Source of the DNA: Pseudomonas kielensis
Lineage (GTDB): Bacteria; Pseudomonadota; Gammaproteobacteria; Pseudomonadales; Pseudomonadaceae
Assembly: GCF_014236655.1 (NCBI RefSeq)
Contig: NZ_JACMYG010000008.1
Coordinates: 166,561-230,560, forward strand
DNA: 64,000 bases
Reading direction: 5' to 3'
Shown: positions 30,020 through 40,543 of the stretch, piece after piece
Layout of the letters: each line of letters opens with the position of its first letter
Position numbering within the stretch: position 1 is the stretch's first letter
Notes under the pieces: model-generated
Seen by the model: the letters and a program-made list of their open reading frames with translations, nothing else
Told to the model about the DNA's origin: nothing
The model's database searches: none
Made by a program: the position numbers and the translations under genes

Positions 30020-30033
30020 TTGATATTTATCAA
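30020..30033. promoter_or_regulatory. FNR/Anr box, perfect (TTGAT-ATTT-ATCAA), for the usp-acs-pdh-acp operon
   Basis: Exact consensus; the centre is about 130 bases before the usp ATG at 30156. It would control the long rightward operon that ends at 36336. Confidence 0.8.
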
Positions 30034-30155
30034 CGTCGGGCATCGTCCAGCGGAGCAGCCTGAATCAACGCTGGTGCTGGGCCGGCGTGGACGCAACGGC
30101 CGAGCCCTAAGAGGGTTGGCGGCAAGCGTTGAAGCCCTCTGCCTGGAGCCAGAAC

Positions 30156-31043
30156 ATGAGCCAGTATCAACGGCTGTTACTCATCACCCACCTGGCCCTG
30201 CGCCATTCTCCGGCAATCGACCAGGCGGCAGCCCTGGCCCAGGCCAGCGGTGCACGTTTGCACATTGCGGTGTTGATTCCGACGTTGAAATTGTTGTCGT
30301 TGCTCGAAACCGGCGACCGGGACAAGGCGCGGGAGCGTTACCTGCAGGACCATCGCGACTGGCTGGCGGACCAGGCCAGCACACTGCGCAGCAGAGGGCT
30401 CGAGGTGAGCACCGAGGTGGCGTGGGCTGATGACATGGAGCAGGACATCCTGGATCACGTCAACGCGTTGCAGCCCGACCTGTTGATCAAGGAAATCCAG
30501 CATGAGTCAGTGTTCAAACGCACATTTTTCACGCCGCTGGACTGGCACTTGCTGCGCCATTGTCCGATACCGGTTTATCTGGTGGGCGGGACTCACCATA
30601 CCCTGCCGCGCAAGATCGTGGCGGCGGTCGACGCCTCGGCGGGGCAGCCGGAAAACAGCGAGCTGAATGAGCGCATCATCCGCCAGGCCTGCAGTCTCGC
30701 CATCCAGTGTGATGCCGACTTGCACCTGCTGTATGCCTACGACATTTCGCAGGACTACCTGGAGGAATTGGGCGATGGCTTGAAACTGTCAGCGCTGAAC
30801 AAGGGACTGCGCAAAGCGCTGGAAAAATCATTTGTGGAACTCTCCGGTCGGTACGGCGTGCCCGCTAACCGCCGGCATTTCATTCTCGGGCAGCCGGTCT
30901 CGGCACTGTGCGAGTTCGCCGACAAGCACCAGGTGGATGTCATCGTGATGGGCAGAGTCCAGTACCAGGGGATGGAGAAACTGCTGGGCAGCACCACCGA
31001 ACATATTCTCTATCAGGTGCCCTGCAGCGTACTGGCGGTCTAG
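30156..31043 (+). CDS. Universal stress protein heading the acs-pdh operon (MSQY subgroup)
   Basis: 295 residues, two USP domains, a near sister of the USPs at 20867 and 38219 (start SQYQRLLLITHLALRHSP, end VIVMGRVQYQGMEKLLGSTTEHILYQVPCSVLAV). Its upstream leader (GGCGGCAAGCGTTGAAGCC) resembles that of the 38219 gene, so gene and leader were copied together. ATG 30156 has GGAG seven bases upstream. The stop codon is nine bases before the acetyl-CoA synthetase start, placing a USP at the head of an acetyl-CoA-forming operon. Confidence 0.92.
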   Translation: MSQYQRLLLITHLALRHSPAIDQAAALAQASGARLHIAVLIPTLKLLSLLETGDRDKARERYLQDHRDWLADQASTLRSRGLEVSTEVAWADDMEQDILDHVNALQPDLLIKEIQHESVFKRTFFTPLDWHLLRHCPIPVYLVGGTHHTLPRKIVAAVDASAGQPENSELNERIIRQACSLAIQCDADLHLLYAYDISQDYLEELGDGLKLSALNKGLRKALEKSFVELSGRYGVPANRRHFILGQPVSALCEFADKHQVDVIVMGRVQYQGMEKLLGSTTEHILYQVPCSVLAV

Positions 31044-31052
31044 GGACGGCCG

Positions 31053-32908
<1,856 letters not shown>

Positions 32909-32912
<4 letters not shown>

Positions 32913-33892
32913 GCCTGCCGGCACGGTCCCAGGGCATTGCACTCGACTTGCTACGGGACATGGTGCGTATCCGTCGTCTTGAAGAACGGGCTGGCGAATT
33001 GTACGGGGAGGGCAAGATTCGCGGCTTTGTGCACTTGTACATTGGTGAAGAAGCGGTTGCCGTCGGCGTTCTCCATGCCCTGGCAGCCGACGATGCGGTG
33101 GTCGCTACCTACCGCGAACATGGCCACGCCCTGATCAAGGGCGTCTGCATGAATGCAATCATGGCCGAGATGTATGGACGCCAGGAAGGATGCTCGCGCG
33201 GGCGTGGCGGCTCGATGCACCTGTTTGATGCCGCGGCACGATTCTTCGGCGGCAATGCCATCGTGGCGGGTGGCTTGCCCCTGACGGTCGGCCTGGCGCT
33301 GGCTGAACGTCTGCAACGAGGGTCGCGTCTCTGTGCCTGTTTTTTTGGTGAGGGCGCGATGGCGGAAGGGGCGTTTCATGAGTCCATCAACCTGGCCGCC
33401 TTGTGGCAACTGCCGATGCTGTTCTGCTGCGAAAACAACCTCTATGCCATGGGAACAGCCCTGGACCGTTCGCAGTCGCAAACGGACCTGTGTGCGAAAG
33501 CCTCGGCATACAACGTCGCTGCCCGGTCCGTCGATGGCATGGACGTGATCGCGGTGCATGAAGCCACGTGTGAGGCGGTTGAACACATCCGCGCAGGGCA
33601 TGGGCCGTTTTTTCTGGAGTGTCGCACCTATCGGTTTCGCGCCCACTCGATGTTCGACCCACAGTTGTACCGTGACCAGGACGAGGTGGAGCGATGGAAG
33701 ACCCATGGGCCGATCCATACCTACAGTGCCCGGCTCAAGGCCGAAGGTCTTTTGGACGAACCCGGGTTTCTGGCGATCCTGGCCCAGGTGGACGCTGAAG
33801 TGGAAGCTGCGGTGACGTATGCCGAAAACGGTAGCCTGGAGCCGCTCGAGGCGTTGTCTCGCGATGTCTACACCCCAAGGGCGGCGCCATGA
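32909..33892 (+). CDS. 2-oxo acid (pyruvate) dehydrogenase E1 component, alpha subunit
   Basis: 327 residues, ThDP-dependent decarboxylating subunit. Motifs: [21 protein letters not shown], the ThDP/Mg motif [13 protein letters not shown] ... ENNLYAMGT, and [15 protein letters not shown]. The alpha/beta (heterotetrameric) architecture is that of Gram-positive-type PDH and of acetoin or branched-chain dehydrogenases, unlike the single-chain AceE of the Pseudomonas housekeeping complex. Starts inside the preceding stop (ATGA). Substrate may be pyruvate, acetoin or a branched 2-oxo acid; the acs neighbour favours an acetyl-forming reaction. Confidence 0.88.
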
Positions 33893-34875
33893 GCATTCGG
33901 CTGACCTATCGCGAAGCGCTGCGCGAGGCCATGCGTGAGGCGCTCCAGCGCGACCCGCGGGTATTTCTGATGGGCGAAGACGTCGGTCGCTACGGTGGCA
34001 GTTATGCCGTCTCACTGGGGTTGCTTGAGGCGTTCGGCCCCGAGCGCATTCGAGATTCGCCATTGTCTGAATTGGGTTTTGTGGGCGCCGGTATCGGGGC
34101 GGCATTGGGGGGCATGCGGCCGATTGTCGAAATCATGACCGTGAACTTCAGCCTGCTCGCCCTCGATCCGTTGATCAATACGGCTGCAGCCTTGAGGCAC
34201 ATGTCCGGTGGACAGTTCTCTGTGCCCTTGGTGGTGCGCATGGCGACAGGCGCCGGCCGCCAACTCGCCGCGCAACACTCCCACAGCCTGGAGGGCTGGT
34301 ATGCCCATATCCCGGGGCTCAGAATCCTCGCTCCGGCGACCGTCGAAGACGCGCGCGGCATGCTCTGGCCAGCGCTGCTGGATCCGGATCCGGTACTGAT
34401 ATTCGAACACGCCCAGCTGTACAACCTGGAGGGTGACACCGGTGAGTGGGAGACGCTGGACATCTGTTGCGCCAAGGTCCGCCGGCCCGGCAAGGACCTG
34501 ACCCTGATCACTTACGGCGGCACACTCGGCAAATGCCTGGCGGCTGCGCAGGAACTGGCCGGGCAGGGCATTGATTGCGAAGTCATCGACCTGCGAGTCC
34601 TGCGGCCTCTGGATGACAAGACGCTGATGGCTTCCGTCTGCAAGACCCGTCGCGCCCTGGTGGTCGACGAGGGGTGGCGCAGCGGCAGCCTGTCCGCCGA
34701 GATCATTACGCGGATCATGGAGCAAGTTTTTTACGAGCTGGATGCTCCGCCGGCGCGGGTGTGCAGCGCCGAGGTGCCGATACCTTATCCCCGGCATCTG
34801 GAAGAGGCCGCCCTGCCACAGGTGTCGACGATCGTCGCGGCCGCTCATCGACTCTGCGAGGGGGCATCAGGATGA
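33889..34875 (+). CDS. 2-oxo acid (pyruvate) dehydrogenase E1 component, beta subunit
   Basis: 328 residues, partner of the alpha subunit. It has the Pyr-domain ThDP glutamate region [46 protein letters not shown], and [16 protein letters not shown], and the C-terminal transketolase-type domain ([48 protein letters not shown]). ATG 33889 overlaps the alpha stop by four bases. Its own stop overlaps the ATG of a 17-codon frame that leads to E2. Confidence 0.88.
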   Translation: MSIRLTYREALREAMREALQRDPRVFLMGEDVGRYGGSYAVSLGLLEAFGPERIRDSPLSELGFVGAGIGAALGGMRPIVEIMTVNFSLLALDPLINTAAALRHMSGGQFSVPLVVRMATGAGRQLAAQHSHSLEGWYAHIPGLRILAPATVEDARGMLWPALLDPDPVLIFEHAQLYNLEGDTGEWETLDICCAKVRRPGKDLTLITYGGTLGKCLAAAQELAGQGIDCEVIDLRVLRPLDDKTLMASVCKTRRALVVDEGWRSGSLSAEIITRIMEQVFYELDAPPARVCSAEVPIPYPRHLEEAALPQVSTIVAAAHRLCEGASG

Positions 34876-34925
34876 ACGCAATGACACGGCGCATTCGAGT
34901 ATCGGACCAGGAGGCTCGACGATGA
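34872..34925 (+). CDS. Possible 17-codon coupling ORF between E1beta and E2
   Basis: ATG 34872 overlaps the E1beta stop (ATGA) and the TGA at 34923-34925 overlaps the E2 start (ATGA), giving the peptide [17 protein letters not shown]. The E2 ribosome site AGGAGG lies inside it. Ribosomes terminating E1beta could read through this frame and deliver themselves to E2. It may be a coupling device with no peptide function, or chance. Confidence 0.35.
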   Translation: MNAMTRRIRVSDQEARR

Positions 34926-36046
34926 TCGAATTCAAGTTGCCCTCCCTGGGGGCTGATATGGATGAAGGCACGTTGCTGGAATGGAAAGTCCATCCCGGTG
35001 ATGGGGTCAAGCCCGGTCAGGTGATTGCCGTCGTCGATACCGCCAAGGCCGCCATCGACGTCGAGTGCTGGCATGAGGGCACGGTGGCGCAACTGCTGAT
35101 CGATGTCGGCGCCAAAGTGCCTGTTGGGACAGTCATCGCCCGGTTGCTGGAACCAGGCGAGAATCCGCAACATGCGCGACGAACAACACCAACGACGCAG
35201 CCGTTGCTGATCGAAGCGCAAGCCCCGGCCGCCGGCCGACGCCTGCGGATTTCTCCAGCGGCGCGCAAGCGTGCTGCCGAGTTAGGGCTCAGTACCGATG
35301 ATTTGCAAGGCCATGGCCCACAGGGTGCCATTACCCTGGAGGACATCGAAACCGCCGCCCGTGTGACGCATCCTCAGGACCCCGACCAAGCCATGCGCCA
35401 GACCATCGCGGCGGCCATGAGTCGGTCAAAACGCGAGATTCCCCATTACTACCTCAGCGAAACCATCGCCCTGGATACCGCGATGGCCTGGCTGCAGGCA
35501 CACAACGCGCAAAGCACACTTCAGGAGCGCCTGCTGTCCAATGTCCTGCTGCTCAAGGCGGTGGCTCTTGCCTTGCGCGACTATCCGCAGCTCAATGGCT
35601 TCTGGCGGGATAACGCCTTCACGCCCGCACTCGATACCGACCTCGGGGTAGCGATCACCTTGCGCCACGGTGGCCTGGTTGCGCCGGTTCTGCACCATGT
35701 GGCGGACACCTCGCTGACTCATTTAATGAGTGAACTGGCCAGCCTGGTCGAGCGCGCCCGTGGCGGGTCCCTGCGCAGCTCCGAGCTGGGAGGCGCCGGG
35801 ATCACGGTCACGCAACTGGGTGACCAGGGCGTAGACAGCGTATTGGGGGTGATCTACCCACCCCAGGTTGCCTTGGTCGGTTTCGGTCGTATCAGTGAGC
35901 GGCCCTGGGTGAAAGATGGCCAGCTGTGTGTCATGCCGACGGTCATTTGCAGTTTGTCGGCCGATCATCGTGTCAGTGACGGTCATTACGGTGCACGCTT
36001 TCTCGGCGAAGTCCGTCGCTTATTGCAGACGCCAGAGGCACTTTGA
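34922..36046 (+). CDS. 2-oxo acid dehydrogenase E2 (dihydrolipoyl acyltransferase)
   Basis: 374 residues: one lipoyl domain (residues about 1-77, lipoyl lysine Lys42 in DTAKAAID), a peripheral-subunit-binding domain (about 103-138, RISPAARKRAAELGL), and the catalytic domain with the acyltransferase motif SADHRVSDG near the C-terminus. The lipoyl motif reads TAKA instead of the more usual TDKA. It transfers the acyl group from E1 to CoA. ATG 34922 has AGGAGG seven bases upstream. No E3 (dihydrolipoyl dehydrogenase) gene is in the window, so E3 must be shared with a housekeeping complex. Confidence 0.9.
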   Translation: MIEFKLPSLGADMDEGTLLEWKVHPGDGVKPGQVIAVVDTAKAAIDVECWHEGTVAQLLIDVGAKVPVGTVIARLLEPGENPQHARRTTPTTQPLLIEAQAPAAGRRLRISPAARKRAAELGLSTDDLQGHGPQGAITLEDIETAARVTHPQDPDQAMRQTIAAAMSRSKREIPHYYLSETIALDTAMAWLQAHNAQSTLQERLLSNVLLLKAVALALRDYPQLNGFWRDNAFTPALDTDLGVAITLRHGGLVAPVLHHVADTSLTHLMSELASLVERARGGSLRSSELGGAGITVTQLGDQGVDSVLGVIYPPQVALVGFGRISERPWVKDGQLCVMPTVICSLSADHRVSDGHYGARFLGEVRRLLQTPEAL

Positions 36047-36057
36047 GGAGAGGACAG

Positions 36058-36336
36058 ATGGACCGGCAAATGATCCGCCATGAGGTATTGCGCGCCTTGA
36101 AAGGCATTGCCCCGGAACTTGAAATCGAGCAACTGCGCGCTGATCGCTCATTGCGCGAAGAGGTTGATCTGGATTCGATGGATTGGCTGCGTTTGCTCGA
36201 GGCCCTGAATCGGAGTCTGGGCATTGCAATTGCTGAAAGCGACTACCAACACGTGGACACCCTGGACAAGCTCATCACCTATCTGGCGCAACAGGTGAGT
36301 GCCAGCCCACACGAACCTTCGGACCGTCAGGGATGA
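36058..36336 (+). CDS. Acyl carrier protein-like protein at the end of the PDH operon
   Basis: 92 residues, four-helix ACP pattern. The phosphopantetheine serine is Ser40 in DLDSMDWLRLLEAL, and acidic helix II follows. ATG 36058 has GAGGAGAGG upstream and lies 11 bases after the E2 stop. An ACP in a pyruvate-dehydrogenase/acetyl-CoA-synthetase operon is unusual; it might accept acyl groups for an unknown product or modulate one of the enzymes. No ketosynthase or ACP synthase is nearby. Confidence 0.82.
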   Translation: MDRQMIRHEVLRALKGIAPELEIEQLRADRSLREEVDLDSMDWLRLLEALNRSLGIAIAESDYQHVDTLDKLITYLAQQVSASPHEPSDRQG

Positions 36337-36358
36337 AGCGCGGCGTCCCTCAACCCGC

Positions 36359-37324
36359 TCAGGCGTGATCAAAAGCGCCATTTTCTGCCAGAAAGGTGGC
36401 AACCAGGGCCGTGCTGTCCAGTACCCGCAACTGACGGGTGACGGCGTCAGGGGGCAGGCGAAACGGCGGCACGGTGTCGGTGATCGCGATGTGTTCGAAG
36501 ATTGGCGAGTCGAACAGTTGGCCACCCGCCGTAAACAACCCATGGGTGGCGGCGGCGAACAAGCGTCCGGCGCCGGCCTTCTGGCAGGCATGGCCGGCAT
36601 GCTTGAGCGTGTCCCCCGTGCTGATCAGGTCATCGAAAACAATGGCCGTCTTGCCGGCGACATCGCCAACCAGGAGGCTGCCGGTCAGCGTGGTATGGGC
36701 CCGGTGTTTTTCCATCAAGGCGCTGCCGACCGGGCGGCCCAGTTGCTGCTCCAGGGCCTGACGAAACTGCTCGGCGCGCTTGATGCCCCCCGAGTCCGGG
36801 GAAACCGCAACCACGTCGGCGTCGCCGACCACCTTGGCGAAATGCTCGGCGAACAGTTGCGCGCACGGCAGGTTCCACGCCGGCAGGCGAAACGCGTTGT
36901 CGAACGCCGCCGGATTGTGCACCTCCAGGGTGATCAGGCGATCCACGCCACTGACTTCAAAAAAGTTCGCCACGTAACGCGTAATGGTCGGATCCTGAGG
37001 CTGACTGCGGCGATCCTTGCGCCCGTAGCAGAGGTAGGGTGTCACCACTTGAATGTGGCGAGCGCCCGCGTCCTTGAGTGCGCCGCAGAAAAACAGCAGA
37101 CGACACAGCTTATCGTTGGCGCTCTGTCCGCCATCCCCATACAAGGCGTGGAACACCACGACCTCGCGGCCGTTGACCGGATCCAGCGGGCGGCATTTAT
37201 GCTCACCGTCTTCATAGTCACGCTCCTCATGGCGCGCCAATGGGCAGCCAAGCCGTTGCGCCACACGCAGGGCGTAGGACTCGCTGCCTTGCAGGGCAAA
37301 AAGAAGCGGGGGCAGGGTGAGCAT
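36359..37324 (-). CDS. Ribose-phosphate pyrophosphokinase (PRPP synthase) paralogue
   Basis: 321 residues of the Prs family: two type-I PRTase-like domains, the segment YEDGEHKCRP, the ATP region TPYLCYGRKDRRSQPQDPITxxYVA-like, SPDSGGIKRA, and the PRPP loop IVFDDLISTGDTL. Compared with housekeeping Prs the catalytic loop is changed (RKDR for RQDRK region and DDLISTGDT for DDMIDTAGT), so activity or regulation may differ. ATG 37324 follows AAGGAG. It is transcribed behind the PyrR-like gene, convergent with the acp gene. Confidence 0.85.
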   Translation of the reverse strand: MLTLPPLLFALQGSESYALRVAQRLGCPLARHEERDYEDGEHKCRPLDPVNGREVVVFHALYGDGGQSANDKLCRLLFFCGALKDAGARHIQVVTPYLCYGRKDRRSQPQDPTITRYVANFFEVSGVDRLITLEVHNPAAFDNAFRLPAWNLPCAQLFAEHFAKVVGDADVVAVSPDSGGIKRAEQFRQALEQQLGRPVGSALMEKHRAHTTLTGSLLVGDVAGKTAIVFDDLISTGDTLKHAGHACQKAGAGRLFAAATHGLFTAGGQLFDSPIFEHIAITDTVPPFRLPPDAVTRQLRVLDSTALVATFLAENGAFDHA

Positions 37325-37355
37325 GCAGGACTCCTTGGTCGCCGACCTTTGTTCG

Positions 37356-37922
37356 TTAGCGGGCGGCGCCATGGCGCACAACTTCAATGCAAAACGCCTG
37401 TTCGAAGGGCGGCACGTTACATTCGACGATGTCGGCGGCAGCGACTTGCAGGTGCACGCCGACAATGTCGGCGCGGATCGGTTGCTGGCAGGTATGCCGG
37501 TCGACCAATACGGCAGTGTAGACCCGCCGCGCGCCCAGTTGCGCCAGATACGCGCACGTACGCAGCAGCGAATGGCCTTCGAACAGCACGTCATCGACCA
37601 CCAGCAGCGTGGTATTGGCCAGGTCCACCCGGTCCAGCGCCGGGTTTTCGGTCAGTTGCGTGTAATCATGCAGCACCTGCAAGTCGTCGGCGTAGCGCTT
37701 GACCTTCAGCGGGTAAAGCGGCAGTTCCGGCTGGCCGGTCTGATGCGCCATGTACTGGCGCAACCGTTGAGCCAGCGGTTCGCCCCGGCGCTGGATGCCA
37801 ATCAGTGCCGCGTGACCTGGGGGCAGCAGGGTACTGGCCTTGCGCGCCATCACCTGCAGCACGTCATCGAGCTCTTTGCTGTCATACAGGCGCACCCGCT
37901 GACTGGCCAATAGGATCGTCAT
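37356..37922 (-). CDS. PyrR-like phosphoribosyltransferase
   Basis: 188 residues, type-I PRTase. Visible features are ALIGIQRRGEPLAQRL and the PRPP-binding motif LLVVDDVLFEGHSL. PyrR proteins are bifunctional uracil PRTase/attenuation regulators or, in Gram-negatives, mostly PRTases. It lies 31 bases before the Prs paralogue on the same strand, suggesting a PRPP-using pair; the base used is not known. ATG 37922 follows AGGAGAAGG. An FNR-type box lies about 76 bases upstream. Confidence 0.85.
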   Translation of the reverse strand: MTILLASQRVRLYDSKELDDVLQVMARKASTLLPPGHAALIGIQRRGEPLAQRLRQYMAHQTGQPELPLYPLKVKRYADDLQVLHDYTQLTENPALDRVDLANTTLLVVDDVLFEGHSLLRTCAYLAQLGARRVYTAVLVDRHTCQQPIRADIVGVHLQVAAADIVECNVPPFEQAFCIEVVRHGAAR

Positions 37923-37991
37923 TGCCTTCTCCTGTCACCGCGCCTTGCGCGTGCGCTTTCGCTCAATGTAGACCGCCAGGCTGGGGCGCGA

Positions 37992-38005
37992 TTGACATTG
38001 ATCAA
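37992..38005. promoter_or_regulatory. FNR/Anr-type box (TTGAC-ATTG-ATCAA), for the PyrR-like/Prs operon
   Basis: One mismatch. The centre is about 76 bases before the ATG at 37922. It is overlapped on the right by a further ATCAA half-like stretch (AAGATCAAACC). Confidence 0.7.
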
Positions 38006-38087
38006 AGATCAAACCAAACGTCGATGGTTTGAGGCGTGCGTATGCCCGACCACTGCCGGTGGGCATGGGCATGTCTTGCGCACGCAT

Positions 38088-38101
38088 TTGACATAAATCA
38101 A
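38088..38101. promoter_or_regulatory. FNR/Anr-type box (TTGAC-ATAA-ATCAA), for the usp-PRTase operon
   Basis: One mismatch. The centre is about 125 bases before the usp ATG at 38219, nearly the same spacing as the box of its sister usp at 30156 (about 130), in line with duplication of the whole promoter unit. Confidence 0.7.
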
Positions 38102-38218
38102 CGCCAGGGCCACCTCGACAGAGGATTCTGAATGGGCAACGAAGGTGCCTGATCCCGCGGCGAACACGACAGTGGCCCACGGGCGGCGGCAAGCGTGCAA
38201 GCCCCCTGGAGTCCGATC

Positions 38219-39109
38219 ATGAGCCAGTACCGACGGTTATTGCTGATCATCAACCCGACCCTGCGCCAATCCCAAGCCATGAACCATGCGGGCGCCCTGG
38301 CCAAGGCCTGCGGTGCAAGCTTGCACATCGCCGCCTTGATCCCTCCCTGGAAACTGTTGTCGCTGCTCGAAGAGGGTGATCGGGAAGAGGCTCGCGAAGG
38401 TTTCCTGCAAGACCATCGCGACTGGTTGAAGTATCAGGTGAGCCAACTGCGCGACAGCGGCATCGAGGTGACTTCAGAGGTCACCTGGGCCGACGACATT
38501 CAGCAAGACATCCTCGATCGCGTGGCAGACCTGCAGCCCGACCTGCTGATCAAGCAAGTGCAGCGCGAGTCGGCACTGCGGCGCGCCTTCTTCACCCCCC
38601 TGGACTGGCGCTTGCTGCGTCACTGCCCGACGCCGGTCTATCTGCTTGGCGAAGGTCATCTTGCCTTGCCGCGCAAGGTCGTGGCGGCAGTTGATGTTTC
38701 CAATACCCTGGCGCCGAACAGCGAGATCAATGAGCGGATCATCCAGCAGGCGTCCAGCTTCGCTCTACAGTGTGAGGCCGAGTTGCACTTGCTGTACGCC
38801 TGTGACATTTCCTCCCTGTACCTGGGCGATATGGGCGGCGCGGGCTTGGCGCTTCCAGACCTCGGCAGGCAATTGCTCAACGCACATGAACACTCATTCC
38901 TCATGCTCGCCGAGCGTTATGGCGTGCCCGCTGACCGACGGCATTTCATTGAGGGGCACCCTGTCTCGGTGCTCGATACGTTTGCCGATGAGCAGCACAT
39001 GGATGTGATTGTGATGGGCAGAGTCCAATCGCACGGCCTGGACAAGCTGCTGGGCAGCACGACCGAACATATCCTGTACCAGGTGCCGTGCAGCGTGTTG
39101 GCGGTCTAG
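38219..39109 (+). CDS. Universal stress protein, tandem UspA domains (MSQY subgroup)
   Basis: 296 residues, two USP domains, third of the near-identical group (start SQYRRLLLIINPTLRQSQAMNHAG, end MGRVQSHGLDKLLGSTTEHILYQVPCSVLAV). ATG 38219 has GGAG upstream. The last 90 bases are strikingly similar to those of the other two sisters. A phosphoribosyltransferase and an alpha/beta hydrolase follow after 55 bases and probably share the promoter. Confidence 0.92.
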   Translation: MSQYRRLLLIINPTLRQSQAMNHAGALAKACGASLHIAALIPPWKLLSLLEEGDREEAREGFLQDHRDWLKYQVSQLRDSGIEVTSEVTWADDIQQDILDRVADLQPDLLIKQVQRESALRRAFFTPLDWRLLRHCPTPVYLLGEGHLALPRKVVAAVDVSNTLAPNSEINERIIQQASSFALQCEAELHLLYACDISSLYLGDMGGAGLALPDLGRQLLNAHEHSFLMLAERYGVPADRRHFIEGHPVSVLDTFADEQHMDVIVMGRVQSHGLDKLLGSTTEHILYQVPCSVLAV

Positions 39110-39164
39110 AGCGGTCGGGCCACCTGATACGAAACGCCAGGCGTGATCGCCTGGGGAGGTCTCC

Positions 39165-39869
39165 ATGATTCAGAGTCCCTCAATGCAAACCACCTTGGCG
39201 GACCGCGCCGAGGCCGGTCGGCGCTTGGTCGAGCCCTTGCTCAAATACGCCCATCGGCCTGAAGTCATCATTCTGGCCTTGCCCCGTGGCGGTGTGCCGG
39301 TGGCTTATGAAGTCGCCACGGCCCTGCAGGTGCGCCTGGACCTGATGCTGGTGCGCAAGCTCGGCGTCCCCTCCAACCCGGAATTCGCCATGGGCGCCAT
39401 CGCCAGCGGGGGCATACAGATCCTCAATGAGGATGCCCTGCGGGCGCACCCGCTCGATCGCGCCAGTTTCGAGGCCGTGGTTGCCCGGGAAACCCAAGAG
39501 TTGTCGCGACGTGAGTTGGCTTATCGCGGCGAGCGCCCACCCCTGCGCCTCAAGGACCAGGTCGTGATCCTGATCGACGACGGTCTGGCGACAGGGTCGT
39601 CCATGATGGCGGCGGTCCATGCGGTCCGTGCGCAAGCGCCGTCACGCATCGTCATCGCCGTGCCGGTAGCGCCACGGGAAACGCTTGAAGCGATGTACTT
39701 CGAAGTGGATGAAGTGATCTGCCCACTCGTTCCCGAATGGATGATGTCGATCGGCTACTGGTACATGGATTTTCCCCAGACCTCGGATGAAGAAGTCATC
39801 GACCTCCTGCAGCGAGCCTGGCAGCGCGAATCCGCCGCCGACGCCGCTGCGCAGACTGGCCATGATTGA
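39165..39869 (+). CDS. Phosphoribosyltransferase-like protein (COG1926)
   Basis: 234 residues with a type-I PRTase fold: ILALPRGGVPVAYEVA, LVRKLGVPSNPEFAMGAIA, and the PRPP motif VVILIDDGLATGSSM. In Mycobacterium tuberculosis this domain is fused to a dienelactone-hydrolase-like domain (Rv0571c) or to an erythromycin-esterase domain (Rv2030c), both in the DosR regulon as I recall. Here the same domains are separate, neighbouring genes. ATG 39165 follows GGGGAGG. The nucleobase substrate is unknown. Confidence 0.86.
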   Translation: MIQSPSMQTTLADRAEAGRRLVEPLLKYAHRPEVIILALPRGGVPVAYEVATALQVRLDLMLVRKLGVPSNPEFAMGAIASGGIQILNEDALRAHPLDRASFEAVVARETQELSRRELAYRGERPPLRLKDQVVILIDDGLATGSSMMAAVHAVRAQAPSRIVIAVPVAPRETLEAMYFEVDEVICPLVPEWMMSIGYWYMDFPQTSDEEVIDLLQRAWQRESAADAAAQTGHD

Positions 39870-40521
39870 GCCTCAATCGCGAGACATGAACCTGCCGGAC
39901 GTCGAATTATCCGCCGAGGTGCGGTTGCCGACGAACACCCGCGCCCTGGTGATCTTTGTGCACGGCAGTGGCAGTGGTCGTTCAAGCCCGCGTAATCAAT
40001 ACGTGGCCGATGCCTTGGCGCAGCGGGGACTGGGTTCGCTGTTGTTCGACCTGCTCACGGAGTCGGAGCAGCGTCTGGACAACTGGACCCGGGAACTGCG
40101 ATTCGACATCCCCCTGTTGGCCAGACGACTGGTTGATGTGATCGATTGGATCGGCCGGGACCCTGAGTTGAGCACCCTGCGTATCGGTTTGTTCGGCGCC
40201 AGTACCGGTGCGGCGGCGGCGCTGGTGGCGGCCGCCGAGCGTGCGGATGTGGTCGCGGCGGTAGTCAGTCGGGGAGGGCGAACCGACCTCGCGGGGCCGG
40301 CATTGGCCAGGGTGAAGGCGCCGACCCTACAGATTGTCGGGGCACAGGACTCGGTGGTGTTCGGCTTGAATTGCCAGAGCACCCGGGCCTTGCGGTGCGA
40401 GCAACGACTGGAATTGGTGGCAGGTGCCACGCATCTTTTCGAAGAGCCCGGAACACTCGAGGAAGTGGCCAGGCTTGCCGGCGACTGGTTTGAGCGCTAC
40501 CTGCAGCCCCCCGCCCCCTGA
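39862..40521 (+). CDS. Alpha/beta hydrolase (dienelactone-hydrolase-like)
   Basis: 219 residues from ATG 39862, which overlaps the PRTase stop by eight bases; ATG 39886 is an alternative start. The catalytic triad is readable: nucleophile Ser in GLFGASTGAAA, Asp in IVGAQDSVV, His in AGATHLFEEPG. The oxyanion region is [15 protein letters not shown]. Overlap with the PRTase gene and the fused versions elsewhere suggest a joint function. The substrate is unknown. Confidence 0.83.
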   Translation: MIEPQSRDMNLPDVELSAEVRLPTNTRALVIFVHGSGSGRSSPRNQYVADALAQRGLGSLLFDLLTESEQRLDNWTRELRFDIPLLARRLVDVIDWIGRDPELSTLRIGLFGASTGAAAALVAAAERADVVAAVVSRGGRTDLAGPALARVKAPTLQIVGAQDSVVFGLNCQSTRALRCEQRLELVAGATHLFEEPGTLEEVARLAGDWFERYLQPPAP

Positions 40522-40543
40522 GGACAGGGGGCGGTACGCTGGC

